From Dysgonomonas gadei ATCC BAA-286 (GTDB taxonomy: Bacteria > Bacteroidota > Bacteroidia > Bacteroidales > Dysgonomonadaceae), in assembly GCF_000213555.1 (NCBI RefSeq), contig NZ_GL891982.1:315926-379925 (forward strand): a stretch of 64,000 bases of DNA, given 5' to 3'. Numbering within the stretch: the first letter of the stretch is position 1; each line of letters opens with the position of its first letter. The notes under the pieces were generated by a model, which searched no databases, was not told the DNA's origin, and was given only the letters and a program-made list of their open reading frames with translations. Shown here in pieces: positions 45,822 to 55,318 of this stretch. The position numbers and the translations under genes are program-made.

Positions 45822-46700
45822 ATGCTCTTTGTAGATTCATCCTTTATTTTATCGGAAATCATAGAAGAAAATCACCAGTTGATCCCCGTTATAAACCGTT
45901 TCGGAATAAAGCTGGGACTGGGAGATAGTACTATTGCCGATATTTGCAGGAAAGCAAATATCAATACGGAGTTTTTCCTGGCCATACTCAATACTTTTCT
46001 GAATGAGGACTACTTCCCTGAGCGCAAACTTCAAAAATTCGATATCGAACTGGTAATTACGTATATAAAGCAGACTGATGCATACCTGATACACGGACAA
46101 CTTCATAATCTGGAAAAGCATCTGAACGCTTTTATATCTATGAGCGACCCTAATAATCCTCAGTTGAAACTGATAAGCCGCCTGTTCACAGAGTTTAAGA
46201 ACGAACTGATCGGGCAGATTGAGCAGGGGATGATGAAAGGAGACGCTCCCCTAGCCCTCCTTACAGACCTTAAAAGCATCATAATTAAACATATATCCGG
46301 CAACTTCAACGAAAACATGTGCTATGCCACTATATTTACCATAGACAGTTTTCAACGGGATTTGGAGAAGCACAACCGAATAAGGGAGAAGATTTTAAAA
46401 CCCATGATCGCTGATTTGTCCGAATCAGGGGTAGAAGATCTACAGGAACTGATATCGGTTAGCCATGCTATCAAGGCAACAAAAGCTCAGGCTTTGTCGC
46501 AGCGCGAACTGGACGTTCTCCGGCTTGTAGCATTGGGACTACTAAATAAGGAGGTGGCCGATAAACTCAATATAAGCCTGAACACCGTATTGTCGCACCG
46601 AAAGAATATCACGGCCAAACTGGGAATAAAAACAGTATCAGGATTGATATTCTATTGCATGACAAACGGATATATAACCGCCGACGAAATAGAACTATAA
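45822..46700 (+). CDS. LuxR-type regulator with N-terminal RIC/ScdA-like and hemerythrin-like region
   Basis: 292 residues. Residues ~8-60 (LSEIIEENHQLIPVINRFGIKLGLGDSTIADICRKANIN) resemble the short N-terminal domain of RIC/ScdA/YtfE iron-cluster repair proteins, but the usual FCCGG is replaced by KLGLGD. Residues ~75-200 are helical with spaced His and Glu (AYLIHGQLHNLEKHLNAF), like a di-iron hemerythrin domain. Residues ~226-285 are a LuxR/GerE helix-turn-helix (LSQRELDVLRLVALGLLNKEVADKLNISLNTVLSHRKNI). The fusion suggests sensing of oxygen, nitric oxide or iron. Divergent from SOD. The HTH is certain; the sensor assignment is inferred. Confidence 0.75.
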   Translation: MLFVDSSFILSEIIEENHQLIPVINRFGIKLGLGDSTIADICRKANINTEFFLAILNTFLNEDYFPERKLQKFDIELVITYIKQTDAYLIHGQLHNLEKHLNAFISMSDPNNPQLKLISRLFTEFKNELIGQIEQGMMKGDAPLALLTDLKSIIIKHISGNFNENMCYATIFTIDSFQRDLEKHNRIREKILKPMIADLSESGVEDLQELISVSHAIKATKAQALSQRELDVLRLVALGLLNKEVADKLNISLNTVLSHRKNITAKLGIKTVSGLIFYCMTNGYITADEIEL

Positions 46701-46704
46701 TATT

Positions 46705-47190
46705 ATGGACAAGCTAAACCGTTACATATCTTTCGAACTGCTCTTTGCTCTGTTATTTATCATCGCATTTTCGTTACCGTGGCTCGATATGGGATTGGTA
46801 AAAATCGTAGGTTGGGATATACCCGACATACAGAAGAAAGTAACAAAAGTCACTAATTTCTTCTCCCGTAATAAGGAATCGGTTTATACTACATATGTAG
46901 TTTATCTTGTTCCTCTTCTCAGCATCTTCAGCGCCGTATTATGGCTGTCTCTCAAAAAGAAATCAGCACGCATACTTCTTATGGTAGCAGGCATATTGGC
47001 CTTCGTCGTATCCCTCAATCTTTTCTATAAACTTCCGAAATATGGAAGCGGGGTGTATCTACTTTTCGCCACTTCAATTCTGTCGGTCGCATATTTAATA
47101 ATCATATTTCGAAAAAAGAAAGTTAAACCGGCTATAGAAGATGATAACCTGTTGGATAACCCCGGCCCCGAAAATATGCAGCCTCTATAA
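46705..47190 (+). CDS. Small membrane protein of unknown function
   Basis: 161 residues with four hydrophobic segments (LLFALLFIIAFSLPWLDMG, VYLVPLLSIFSAVLWLSL, ILLMVAGILAFVVSLNLFY, LLFATSILSVAYLIIIF), then a charged tail. It begins 4 nt after the regulator's stop codon, so the two are almost certainly cotranscribed. No family recognised. The first loop (about 30 residues, VGWDIPDIQKKVTKVTNFFS) is predicted periplasmic. Confidence 0.75.
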   Translation: MDKLNRYISFELLFALLFIIAFSLPWLDMGLVKIVGWDIPDIQKKVTKVTNFFSRNKESVYTTYVVYLVPLLSIFSAVLWLSLKKKSARILLMVAGILAFVVSLNLFYKLPKYGSGVYLLFATSILSVAYLIIIFRKKKVKPAIEDDNLLDNPGPENMQPL

Positions 47191-47266
47191 CCTGGTACAT
47201 TAATGATGTATTACTTTAATATTCTCATTGTTATATGTACTCAAACCCGTCACAACCATCTCTTAG

Positions 47267-48184
47267 TCAAGATTGGCTCACAATTTCTTTTGTTTTGATA
47301 TTTGTAGCTATAATAGCTGTTAATATAAGAATAACCCCGACCCACCGTGTATTATCTACAGATTCGTGAAGGATAAATGCCGAAGATAAAATTGCTACAG
47401 GTAATTCTACTGCACTTAATATGGCTCCAATAGAAACACCTACACGCGGTATACCCATCGAAAAAAGAAGCGGAGGGATAACAGTACCAAGTAAAGCCAG
47501 AATTAATCCCCAAAAGACCAATCCTTCCCAGTATATACCGTTGAAGAAAAACATAGGAGGAAAAATAATCCAGGTGATAGCACATGAACCGGTAATCATC
47601 AATGCACTCTTTTTCAATACAGGAAGATCATTGCCTACACGCCCGCTGGTCATCAGAAATATAGCATAACAAGTTGCCGCCAGTAAACCGAAGACAATAC
47701 CTTTCAGATTAAGAATTATTTCCTGACTGAATATTCCACCGGCCAGAAGCGTACCTAAGAGGACAACGCCAAGCAGCAACAGTTGCTTCCGGCTTGGCTT
47801 TTTCTTAAATACGATAGCTTCGATCAGTATACTTATCCACAAATATTGCATAAGCAAAATAATAGCCACAGATGCAGGTAACAATCTGACACACTGATAG
47901 TAGAATATTCCAACCAAACCGGTAAAGGTTCCTGACAGGGTAATTTTCCACCAACTGGTCTCAGATTTTATTACTTTTGCCTCTTCCGGTTTATCTTTTC
48001 TTTTAAACGATTTGGTGACCATATATAGCATCCATAAGATAACCATTCCCGAAAAAGACTGAGTACCTGTAATTTCGCCTAGCGTATAACCATTAGCATA
48101 AGCAAATTTTACAATAGTAGACAACAGGCCAAAGCTGGCTGCCCCCACGAATACCAGCAGCCCACCTTTTATTCTTTCATTCAT
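47267..48184 (-). CDS. EamA/DMT family transporter
   Basis: 305 residues from the ATG at 48184, which gives the expected ten-helix, two-EamA-repeat protein (RIKGGLLVFVGAASFGLLSTIVKFAY opens repeat 1; GIVFGLLAATCYAIFLMTSGRV opens repeat 2). The ORF stays open a further 31 codons, but that part covers a hairpin (AAAAGGG-AGTA-CCCTTTT, 48243-48260) and looks non-coding. An ATG at 48208 is an alternative. DMT proteins export metabolites such as amino acids; substrate unknown. Confidence 0.85.
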   Translation of the reverse strand: MNERIKGGLLVFVGAASFGLLSTIVKFAYANGYTLGEITGTQSFSGMVILWMLYMVTKSFKRKDKPEEAKVIKSETSWWKITLSGTFTGLVGIFYYQCVRLLPASVAIILLMQYLWISILIEAIVFKKKPSRKQLLLLGVVLLGTLLAGGIFSQEIILNLKGIVFGLLAATCYAIFLMTSGRVGNDLPVLKKSALMITGSCAITWIIFPPMFFFNGIYWEGLVFWGLILALLGTVIPPLLFSMGIPRVGVSIGAILSAVELPVAILSSAFILHESVDNTRWVGVILILTAIIATNIKTKEIVSQS

Positions 48185-48560
48185 AATATTTAAGTTATTT
48201 ATTGCCATTCTAACATACTTTTTTTTCAGAAGAAGACACACAAAAAGGGAGTACCCTTTTGCGGATACCCCCTCCATTTGTTTTATCGTTCGTATATAAT
48301 ATCAGATAGAAATATCATATACGGGTTGGTACTGCAAAATTACAAAATTTATTCTCCTGGTCAAAATATAAAAAAATAAAGTGCTCAAATCCAGCTTTTG
48401 ATTGACATGCAACAATAATGTTAATAACAAAAAACATCTAACAACTAAATAAATTTCTTTGCTACAGATAATCAAACCTATAGAAATTATCATCAGAGTA
48501 GAATCATTACGTGCTTAGTAATCAGAATAAGAAAGGTATCAGCTAATAACCAAAAATAGC
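48185..48560. other. Divergent intergenic region between the EamA gene and cmk
   Basis: Apart from the hairpin at 48243-48260 it is AT-rich with no gene on either strand. The hairpin, AAAAGGG/CCCTTTT, lies in the probable leader of the EamA transcript. Confidence 0.5.
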
Positions 48561-48568
48561 TATCTTTG
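48561..48568 (+). promoter_or_regulatory. -7 box of the cmk-ispH unit
   Basis: TATCTTTG, an exact TAnnTTTG match, 73 nt before the cmk ATG; no TTG at -33. Confidence 0.55.
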
Positions 48569-48600
48569 CTCTCTGATAATTAAATAAATTTATAAGGGAT

Positions 48601-48618
48601 AGACTAAACATTTAGTCT
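48601..48618 (+). promoter_or_regulatory. Perfect inverted repeat in the cmk leader
   Basis: AGACTAAA-CA-TTTAGTCT, 8-bp arms, 23 nt before the ATG and inside the predicted 5' UTR. It may act as an RNA hairpin or a DNA operator. Confidence 0.55.
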
Positions 48619-48641
48619 GATAGAATGTTTTAAAATTAAAT

Positions 48642-49334
48642 ATGAAGAAAATAGTTATTGCAATCGACGGTTTTTCATCGAACGGTAAAAGTACAATGGC
48701 TAAAAGCCTGGCAAAACAAATCGGATACATCTACATCGACAGCGGGGCCATGTACCGAGCGGTTACACTTTACTGCATACAACAGAATTTATTCGAAGAT
48801 GGTAAACTAAACGAAAGTAAATTGCATAACGAAATAAAGAATATAAAAATAGAATTTCATCTAAATAAAGATACAGGAGCGCCTGACACATATCTTAACG
48901 GAGAAAAAGTTGAATCCGCTATTCGTAGCATGGAGGTTTCTTCAAAAGTAAGTATTGTTAGTGCCATTCCATTTGTACGTCATGCAATGGTTGCCTTACA
49001 GCAGAAAATGGGTGAGGCTAAAGGCATAGTAATGGACGGAAGAGATATCGGCACAGTTGTATTTCCTAACGCTGAAATGAAAGTCTTTGTCACAGCAGAC
49101 GCAACGATAAGGGCACAACGACGCTTCGATGAATTACGTTCGAAAGGCAATACAGAAACAACTTTTGATGAAGTATTAGAAAATTTAAAGTCCAGAGACC
49201 ACATGGATCAGACGCGGGCCGAAAGCCCTCTGATAAAAGCAGATGACGCCATCCTTCTGGACAATTCACATATGACCATTGATGAACAGATGCAATGGTT
49301 GCTGGAAAAGTTCAAACAAATAACAACAAACTAA
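48642..49334 (+). CDS. cmk: Cytidylate kinase
   Basis: 230 residues. P-loop [37 protein letters not shown], and later [34 protein letters not shown], both diagnostic of Cmk. It phosphorylates CMP and dCMP with ATP. The stop codon TAA is followed immediately by the ispH ATG, so the pair is translated from one mRNA. Likely cotranscribed with ispH; pfkA has its own -7 box. Confidence 0.97.
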   Translation: MKKIVIAIDGFSSNGKSTMAKSLAKQIGYIYIDSGAMYRAVTLYCIQQNLFEDGKLNESKLHNEIKNIKIEFHLNKDTGAPDTYLNGEKVESAIRSMEVSSKVSIVSAIPFVRHAMVALQQKMGEAKGIVMDGRDIGTVVFPNAEMKVFVTADATIRAQRRFDELRSKGNTETTFDEVLENLKSRDHMDQTRAESPLIKADDAILLDNSHMTIDEQMQWLLEKFKQITTN

Positions 49335-50210
49335 ATGAGTAATATAGAGATAGACGCAAAATCAGGTTTCTGTTTTGGAGTGGTCAACGCGATAAAAAAA
49401 GCGGAAGAGGAACTCGCAAAAGGAGGCACATTGTATTGCCTTGGTGATATAGTCCACAATAATCTGGAAGTTGACAGGCTTGAACAACTGGGCTTGAAAA
49501 CAATCAATCACGAGGAATTTGCAAAATTGAAAGATGCCCGGGTTTTATTGAGGGCACACGGCGAACCGCCATCAACATATCAGATTGCAAAGGACAATAA
49601 TATTGAAATTATCGATGCTTCATGCCCGGTCGTGCTTCGCCTGCAAAAAAAGATACACGACAAATATGATAATGAGAAAGATAATAATACACAGATCGTT
49701 ATCTATGGAAAAAATGGTCATGCCGAGGTAAATGGGCTCTTAGGCCAGACTGAATCAACTGCAATTGTCATTGAAAAGAAAGAGGATTTGGAAAAACTCG
49801 ACTTCTCAAAAAATATATGCCTGTTCTCACAAACGACCAAACCTCTCGATGGATTTCAGGAGATCATAGATATCATGCAGAGCCGTATGATAGGCGACGC
49901 CAAATTTGAATTCTTTGACACTATCTGCCGTCAGGTATCGAACCGCATTCCGAATATCAAAGAGTTTGCATCCAAAAATGATATTATCTTCTTTGTAGCC
50001 GGAGAAAAGAGTTCGAATGGTAAAGTACTTTTTGCCGAATGTAAGAAATACAATCCAAACTCTTATTTCATAACCACGCCTTCAGATATCGATCCCGATG
50101 TTGTAAGTAAGACTGCATCCATCGGAATTTGTGGTGCTACCTCCACACCAAAATGGCAGATGGAAGAGGTTGAAGCCAAGATAAATGAAATAAGATCGGT
50201 ATTAGTTTAG
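49335..50210 (+). CDS. ispH: 4-hydroxy-3-methylbut-2-enyl diphosphate reductase
   Basis: 291 residues. Three conserved cysteines for the [4Fe-4S] cluster: GFCFGV (C13), DASCPVV (~96) and DTICRQVSNR (~199); the RAHGEPPSTYQIA loop and the C-terminal SIGICGATSTP are also typical. IspH (LytB) makes IPP and DMAPP in the last MEP step. Start chosen because it directly abuts the cmk stop. Confidence 0.97.
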   Translation: MSNIEIDAKSGFCFGVVNAIKKAEEELAKGGTLYCLGDIVHNNLEVDRLEQLGLKTINHEEFAKLKDARVLLRAHGEPPSTYQIAKDNNIEIIDASCPVVLRLQKKIHDKYDNEKDNNTQIVIYGKNGHAEVNGLLGQTESTAIVIEKKEDLEKLDFSKNICLFSQTTKPLDGFQEIIDIMQSRMIGDAKFEFFDTICRQVSNRIPNIKEFASKNDIIFFVAGEKSSNGKVLFAECKKYNPNSYFITTPSDIDPDVVSKTASIGICGATSTPKWQMEEVEAKINEIRSVLV

Positions 50211-50252
50211 CCAAATTGCTTTAAAAAATTACCGAATCAGCCATTTTATTCT

Positions 50253-50260
50253 TACTTTTG
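50253..50260 (+). promoter_or_regulatory. -7 box of the pfkA promoter
   Basis: TACTTTTG, an exact TAnnTTTG match, 49 nt before the ATG; no TTG at -33. Confidence 0.5.
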
Positions 50261-50309
50261 TACCTGATTTTTTAACGTGCAAAAAAGAGAATAAAATATT
50301 AGTAAAACT

Positions 50310-51290
50310 ATGTCTACAATCAAGTGTATCGGTATTTTAACATCTGGAGGCGATGCTCCCGGTATGAATGCTGCAATTCGTGCTGTCACTCGTGCTGCTA
50401 TTTATAACGGGCTGGAAGTAAAAGGTATTATGCGTGGTTATAAGGGGCTGATATTCGATGAAATAGAACCTTTCAGAACCAATAGTGTAAGTAATATAAT
50501 ACAACAAGGTGGTACAATTCTCAAAACCGCCCGTAGTAAAGAATTTCAAACGCCGGAAGGTCGTAAGATCGCTTTTGAAGCACTGCAAAGAGAAGGTATT
50601 GATGCATTGGTAGTTATCGGCGGAGACGGTTCCCTTACCGGAGCACGTATATTTGCGCAGGAGTTCAACTATCCTATCGTTGGCTTACCCGGAACAATTG
50701 ATAACGACTTGCAAGGTACCGACCTTACCATTGGATATGATACTGCCTTGAATACCATTATGCAGGCTGTAGATAAGATACGTGATACTGCAAGCTCACA
50801 CGAACGGCTGTTCTTTATAGAGGTGATGGGACGTGAATGTGGTTTCCTTGCCCTGAACGGTGCCATTGCATCGGGTGCCGAGGCAGCTATTATCCCTGAA
50901 ATGATGCTGCAACAAGACCAGTTGGGAGATTTGATCTCGAACGGTTTCCGCAAAAGCAAAAACAGTAGTTTAGTCCTTGTAACCGAAGGCGATATCACCG
51001 GAGGTGCAATGGCTATGGCTGAACGTGTGAAAACAGAATATCCGCAATACGATGTACGTGTTACTATTTTGGGACATGTGCAACGTGGAGGCTCTCCTAC
51101 CGCCAACGACCGGATTCTGGCAAGCAGAATGGGTGCAGCGGCAATTGATGCGTTATTGGACGGACAACGTAATGTGATGATTGGCATACAGAATGACGAA
51201 ATAGTAAATGTGCCTTTCTCAAAAGCGATCAAGAAGAATAAGCCGTTACAACAAGACTTGGTAAATACGCTGAAGATACTTTCTATATAA
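50310..51290 (+). CDS. pfkA: 6-phosphofructokinase (ATP-dependent)
   Basis: 326 residues, standard PfkA length. [21 protein letters not shown] (ATP loop), [35 protein letters not shown] with the catalytic Asp, [13 protein letters not shown] and [23 protein letters not shown] (fructose-6-phosphate site). The GGDGS glycine pattern fits ATP rather than PPi use (inferred). Committed glycolytic step. Ends at a strong terminator. Confidence 0.97.
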   Translation: MSTIKCIGILTSGGDAPGMNAAIRAVTRAAIYNGLEVKGIMRGYKGLIFDEIEPFRTNSVSNIIQQGGTILKTARSKEFQTPEGRKIAFEALQREGIDALVVIGGDGSLTGARIFAQEFNYPIVGLPGTIDNDLQGTDLTIGYDTALNTIMQAVDKIRDTASSHERLFFIEVMGRECGFLALNGAIASGAEAAIIPEMMLQQDQLGDLISNGFRKSKNSSLVLVTEGDITGGAMAMAERVKTEYPQYDVRVTILGHVQRGGSPTANDRILASRMGAAAIDALLDGQRNVMIGIQNDEIVNVPFSKAIKKNKPLQQDLVNTLKILSI

Positions 51291-51320
51291 TAGAAAAAGT
51301 ATCTCGAGTATCAAAATAAG

Positions 51321-51353
51321 AAATACAGAGCCTGTTTGACAGGCTCTGTATTT
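51321..51353 (+). terminator. Terminator of pfkA
   Basis: Perfect 14-bp stem AAATACAGAGCCTG/CAGGCTCTGTATTT, loop TTTGA, 30 nt after the stop. Confidence 0.9.
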
Positions 51354-51588
51354 CGTTTATAGAAGCCTGTAAGAAAAGCACCTTTTATACTCTTACTATT
51401 TCGCTCATAATTTTTATCTTTCTTATTATTATCCATTTGCTATAACATACCTTATAGATAAATTACTTCTAATTTAATACATCTATTATTTCAACTGCTC
51501 CTAACAAACATTTCAAAACATATTATTATCCTGACTTATCGTTATAGTCCAAATCATACATATCTATGTACCTCTTTCAATCATTTAA

Positions 51589-51615
51589 CCTGCAACCGTT
51601 TGCAGGCTAAATTTG
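51589..51615 (+). promoter_or_regulatory. LacI-family-type operator next to the -7 box of the amylase gene
   Basis: CCTGCAACCGTTTGCAGG (51589-51606) is 16/18 symmetric and contains TGCAAnCGnTTGCA, the classical LacI/GalR-family half-site arrangement. One base later comes an exact -7 box TAAATTTG (51608-51615). The operator therefore covers the spacer between -33 and -7, so a bound repressor would block transcription. Predicted leader ~85 nt. No LacI-type gene is in the window. Confidence 0.65.
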
Positions 51616-51707
51616 TCGATTAAACAGTTAAACAAAAACCAGCATAAATAAATTACGTTAGTTTTACATTCACTTCTACCTATTGATAATTCAATCTAAT
51701 TTTAATC

Positions 51708-53618
51708 ATGAAAAAGTTCCATTTTTTATTCTTGTTCTTATTAATATTTGTAGCATGTAGCGACAATGATGATCCCATTATAGTACCGAAACAGCCATCC
51801 GCCTCTGAGAGCCTAAGAGATGGAATAACTATTATCAGTGACGATTCCTTAGCCTTTGTATTATTCGCACCCGGTAAGCAATCAGTATATCTTATCGGCG
51901 ATTTCAATAACTGGAAAGTGTCTGAGGCATACAAAATGAATCAGGAGGATGACCGTTTCTGGATAAAGATCGGTGGTTTGGAAAAAGGCAAAGAATACAT
52001 ATGCCAATATCTGATCGATAATAAAATAAGGGTTGCAGACCCTTATGCATCCAAAATATCAGATCCCAATAATGATAAGTATATCAATATGGAATATGAG
52101 ATATATCCGGATTTGATTACACCTTCTACAAAAACTACCGGCCTGTCTATGGTAGTGAATACCTCACCTGTCAAATATTCCTGGAATATATCCGATTTTA
52201 GCCTTCAGAATCCTGAAAACATGGTTGTTTATGAAGTGCTTATCCGCGATTTTACGGAGAAACGAAGCATAAAAGGAGTGCAAGAGAAACTCGATTATAT
52301 AAAGAACCTGGGAGTAAATGCGATAGAGCTCATGCCGTTCAATGAGTTTGAAGGGAATGACAGTTGGGGATACAATCCGTCTTTCTATTTCGCCACCGAT
52401 AAAGCATATGGTACCTCAAACGATTATAAAGCTTTCATCGACGCCTGCCACCAAAACGGTATAGCCGTAATTATGGATATGGTACTGAATCACAGTTATA
52501 GCCAAAGCCCTATGGTCACCATGTATAAGAATGAGAATGATGATAATATAGGGGATAATCCATGGTACAATAAGGAGTCTCCCAACTCTGTTTATTCCTG
52601 GGGGTACGACTTCAATCACGAAAGCAAATATACTCAGGCCTTTGTAGACAGTGTTTGCTCATACTGGATGAAAGAGTATAAAGTGGATGGTTTCCGCTTC
52701 GACTTTACAAAAGGTTTTACCAATACTAAAGGAGATGGCAATGCATTTGACCAGGCCCGTATTAATATACTGAAAAGAATGGTGAGTGAAATCCGCAAGC
52801 GTAATCCTGATGCGATCGTTATCTTTGAACATCTGGCGGATAATAGTGAAGAGAAGGTGCTGTCCGACTATGGAATTTATCTTTGGGGTAACATCAACTA
52901 CAACTTCAACGAAGTGACCATGGGTTGGGGGCATGAGATGGGAGACAATAAAAAACTGAAAGGAGATATCAATTGGGCTTCATACAAGGTACGGGGCTGG
53001 ACAAAGCCAAACCTTGTGGCTTATATGGAAAGCCACGACGAGGAACGTATCATGTTCAAAAACAACATGTATGGCAATACAAACAACCCGTCTTACAATG
53101 TGCAGGAGTTACCTGTCGGACTGGCACGTACAGAAGCTGCCGCTGTTATCCTGATGTCGCTTCCCGGGCCAAAGATGATCTGGCAGTTTGGCGAATTGGG
53201 ATATGACTACTCAATCAATGCCCGTGAGGATGGTGAGTGGATAAAAGACTATGAAGACGGACGCTTTCGTACAGCTAAGAAACCAATCAAATGGGACTAT
53301 TTAGAAGATACAAACAGGAAAGCCTTGCATGATGTATATGCCAAAATGAACAAGTTGCGTACGACCAATTCTATTTTCTCTACCACTGATTATACTATCG
53401 GTATTGGCGACAACTTCAAGCAAATACTGCTAAAATCGGCTGAAGGCGATGTATGTGCTATTGCAAACTTCGCTATTGAACCCACGACTGCAACCGTAAA
53501 CTTCGGTAAGGCAGGAACATGGCAGGATTATTTCACCGGCAAGACTTTGGTTGTAAATGAATCGACACAAGAAATAACACTGGATCCGGGCGAATATTAT
53601 CTGTACTTCAGCAAGTAA
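51708..53618 (+). CDS. Alpha-amylase family (GH13) lipoprotein with CBM48-like domain
   Basis: 636 residues. Lipoprotein signal MKKFHFLFLFLLIFVAC, lipid Cys at 17. Residues ~45-130 form a CBM48/E-set domain (AFVLFAPGKQSVYLIGDFNNW). The GH13 barrel follows: VIMDMVLNHS, DGFRFDFTKG (nucleophile Asp, near 331), IVIFEHLAD (acid Glu, near 374) and MESHDEERI (Asp, near 443); a C-terminal beta domain ends the protein. It hydrolyses alpha-1,4-glucan (starch, glycogen) at the cell surface or in the periplasm. Behind a LacI-type operator. Its stop abuts the convergent yjbQ stop. No sus genes nearby. Confidence 0.93.
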   Translation: MKKFHFLFLFLLIFVACSDNDDPIIVPKQPSASESLRDGITIISDDSLAFVLFAPGKQSVYLIGDFNNWKVSEAYKMNQEDDRFWIKIGGLEKGKEYICQYLIDNKIRVADPYASKISDPNNDKYINMEYEIYPDLITPSTKTTGLSMVVNTSPVKYSWNISDFSLQNPENMVVYEVLIRDFTEKRSIKGVQEKLDYIKNLGVNAIELMPFNEFEGNDSWGYNPSFYFATDKAYGTSNDYKAFIDACHQNGIAVIMDMVLNHSYSQSPMVTMYKNENDDNIGDNPWYNKESPNSVYSWGYDFNHESKYTQAFVDSVCSYWMKEYKVDGFRFDFTKGFTNTKGDGNAFDQARINILKRMVSEIRKRNPDAIVIFEHLADNSEEKVLSDYGIYLWGNINYNFNEVTMGWGHEMGDNKKLKGDINWASYKVRGWTKPNLVAYMESHDEERIMFKNNMYGNTNNPSYNVQELPVGLARTEAAAVILMSLPGPKMIWQFGELGYDYSINAREDGEWIKDYEDGRFRTAKKPIKWDYLEDTNRKALHDVYAKMNKLRTTNSIFSTTDYTIGIGDNFKQILLKSAEGDVCAIANFAIEPTTATVNFGKAGTWQDYFTGKTLVVNESTQEITLDPGEYYLYFSK

Positions 53619-54029
53619 TCAGCTTAGGACGGTAGCCACAATATGGCGGCTGCCTCCATGGTTGCGAAACTCGCACAGATAGATTCCCTGCCAGATACCC
53701 ATATTAAGACGGCTCTTTGTAATCGGTATAGTAAGACTAACCCCAGCAAGAGTCGTCTTTGCATGTGCAGGCATATCGTCATCACCTTCCATAGTATGAA
53801 CATAGTAAGGCTCACGTTCGCGTATCAGACGATTGAAAATAGATTCCATATCCTCCCGCACATCGGGATCGGCATTCTCATTGATGGTGAGAGCTGCAGA
53901 GGTATGCTTTATGAACAGATGCAGCAAACCTGCCTGAGGTAAAGCAGGCAGGTTTTCCATTATTTCTTCTGTTACCAGATGAAAGCCTCTGTTTCGGGGC
54001 TGTAATGAGAATTCTATCTGGTTGACCAT
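53619..54029 (-). CDS. YjbQ/UPF0047 family protein (secondary thiamine-phosphate synthase enzyme)
   Basis: 136 residues, normal length. LLHLFIKHTSAALTINENADPDVREDMESIFNRLI and the later DDDMPAHAKTTLAGVSLTIPI plus WQGIYLCEFR are the family signature. Relatives have weak thiamine-phosphate synthase activity in vitro; the physiological role is unsettled. It starts 2 nt after the lipA stop, so the two are cotranscribed and perhaps coupled. Confidence 0.92.
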   Translation of the reverse strand: MVNQIEFSLQPRNRGFHLVTEEIMENLPALPQAGLLHLFIKHTSAALTINENADPDVREDMESIFNRLIREREPYYVHTMEGDDDMPAHAKTTLAGVSLTIPITKSRLNMGIWQGIYLCEFRNHGGSRHIVATVLS

Positions 54030-54031
54030 AA

Positions 54032-54874
54032 TTACAAGCAGTTTTCGGCATGATAAGAAGATCGAACCAATGGGCCGCTCTCAACATAATCGAATCCCTT
54101 GCTTAAGGCAACTTCCTTGAAACGCTTAAACTCATCCGGATGAATGTATGAAACCACAGGCAGATGCTTGCGGGATGGTTGCAAATACTGGCCGATTGTC
54201 AACACCGAGCAATTCGATGCCCGGAGATCATCCATTAACTGGAATATCTCGTCGGTAGTTTCTCCCAAACCGACCATCATCCCCGATTTAGCTTTCAATC
54301 CATTATCTGCAATACGCTTCAATACTGACAGGCTTATATCATATTTTGCCGCGCTGCGTACTTTCGGGGTAAGGCTTCTTACTGTTTCCATATTATGCGA
54401 GATAACATTCGGAGCAGCCTTGCATACCATATCTACAAATTCAAATTTCCCCTGAAAATCAGGAATCAATACTTCAATAGTAGTAGAGGGATTCACCTGA
54501 CGTACTTTATTGATGGTATCTACCCAGTGCTGAGCCCCCTGATCCGGCAGGTCGTCCCTGTCAACCGAAGTTATCACAGCATGCTTAAGCCCCATCAACT
54601 GTATAGATTTGGCAACATTTGCCGGTTCGAAAGGATTCAAAGCCAGTGGACGTCCGGTCTTTGTATTACAGAACTTGCATGAGCGGGTACATATATCACC
54701 GCCGATCATAAATGTGGCAGTTCCCCTCCCCCAGCATTCACCCATATTCGGGCAACGTCCGCTGGTGCAAATTGTATGTAATCCATGTGATTCTACTATA
54801 TTTAAAGTTTCGGAGAAATGGTCGCTACCTCCCAGTTTTATTTTCAACCAGTCCGGTTTTTTTACATGTTCCAT
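54032..54874 (-). CDS. lipA: Lipoyl synthase
   Basis: 280 residues. Two [4Fe-4S] sites: auxiliary C36, C41, C47 (CTSGRCPNMGEC) and radical-SAM C62, C66, C69 (CTRSCKFC); the C-terminal RSSYHAE supplies the conserved serine ligand. It inserts two sulfurs into octanoyl groups of lipoyl domains (pyruvate dehydrogenase-type complexes, GcvH). Upstream partner of yjbQ; no lipB here. Confidence 0.97.
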   Translation of the reverse strand: MEHVKKPDWLKIKLGGSDHFSETLNIVESHGLHTICTSGRCPNMGECWGRGTATFMIGGDICTRSCKFCNTKTGRPLALNPFEPANVAKSIQLMGLKHAVITSVDRDDLPDQGAQHWVDTINKVRQVNPSTTIEVLIPDFQGKFEFVDMVCKAAPNVISHNMETVRSLTPKVRSAAKYDISLSVLKRIADNGLKAKSGMMVGLGETTDEIFQLMDDLRASNCSVLTIGQYLQPSRKHLPVVSYIHPDEFKRFKEVALSKGFDYVESGPLVRSSYHAENCL

Positions 54875-55169
54875 CTATATTGTGAATTATGATTTTAGAA
54901 AATATAAAACAAAGATAAGCCTTAGAATGTTTCCCATGAAAATAGTAAGGGTTAAAAAGTCATCTATTTATACTATCATTGATAGATGAACAAAATACAA
55001 AACGAAAGAACAACCATTATTTACCATTACTCAGCTTCACATACATTGACAATATATAGTTAAAAGGTAATAAAGGTTACACCCTTTTCAGTAATCAGTC
55101 AATAACTTATTTCGTATTTCGTAACTGCCCACAAGGCGAAGTAACTTGTAACTTATAAGACTTGGCTTA
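54875..55169. repeat. Intergenic gap with dispersed repeats (left half)
   Basis: No gene. It contains ATATATAGTTAAAAGGTAAT followed by AAAGGTTACAC (about 55049-55082), which matches the AAAAGGTAACAAAGGTTACAC core at 27536 and 63318. The minus-strand promoter of lipA must be at the left end. Confidence 0.6.
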
Positions 55170-55245
55170 TTACTTTCAACTTACTACTTATTCAAATCTG
55201 TCAAAGAACTATAAGCTAACAGCTAATAGCTAATAGCTTATCATA
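55170..55245 (+). repeat. Dispersed GCTAACAGC-type repeat copy
   Basis: CTTACTACTTATTCAAATCT, then GTCAAAGAACTATAAGCTAA, then CAGCTAATAGCTAATAGC. Related to 27842-27910 and 63955-64000. Confidence 0.75.
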
Positions 55246-55318
55246 TAGATAAACTCTTTCAAAAAAAATAAATTTCGTGGTTTACCCTAACTCTATTCAC
55301 TATATTGAAAAAAATGTT

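Noticed and set aside
48185..48277. Longer start for the EamA transporter
   Set aside because: It covers a clear hairpin and a low-complexity stretch not expected in the protein.
53619..54029. Thiamine pathway operon
   Set aside because: The YjbQ-type protein sits with lipA, not with thi genes, and no TPP riboswitch is visible.
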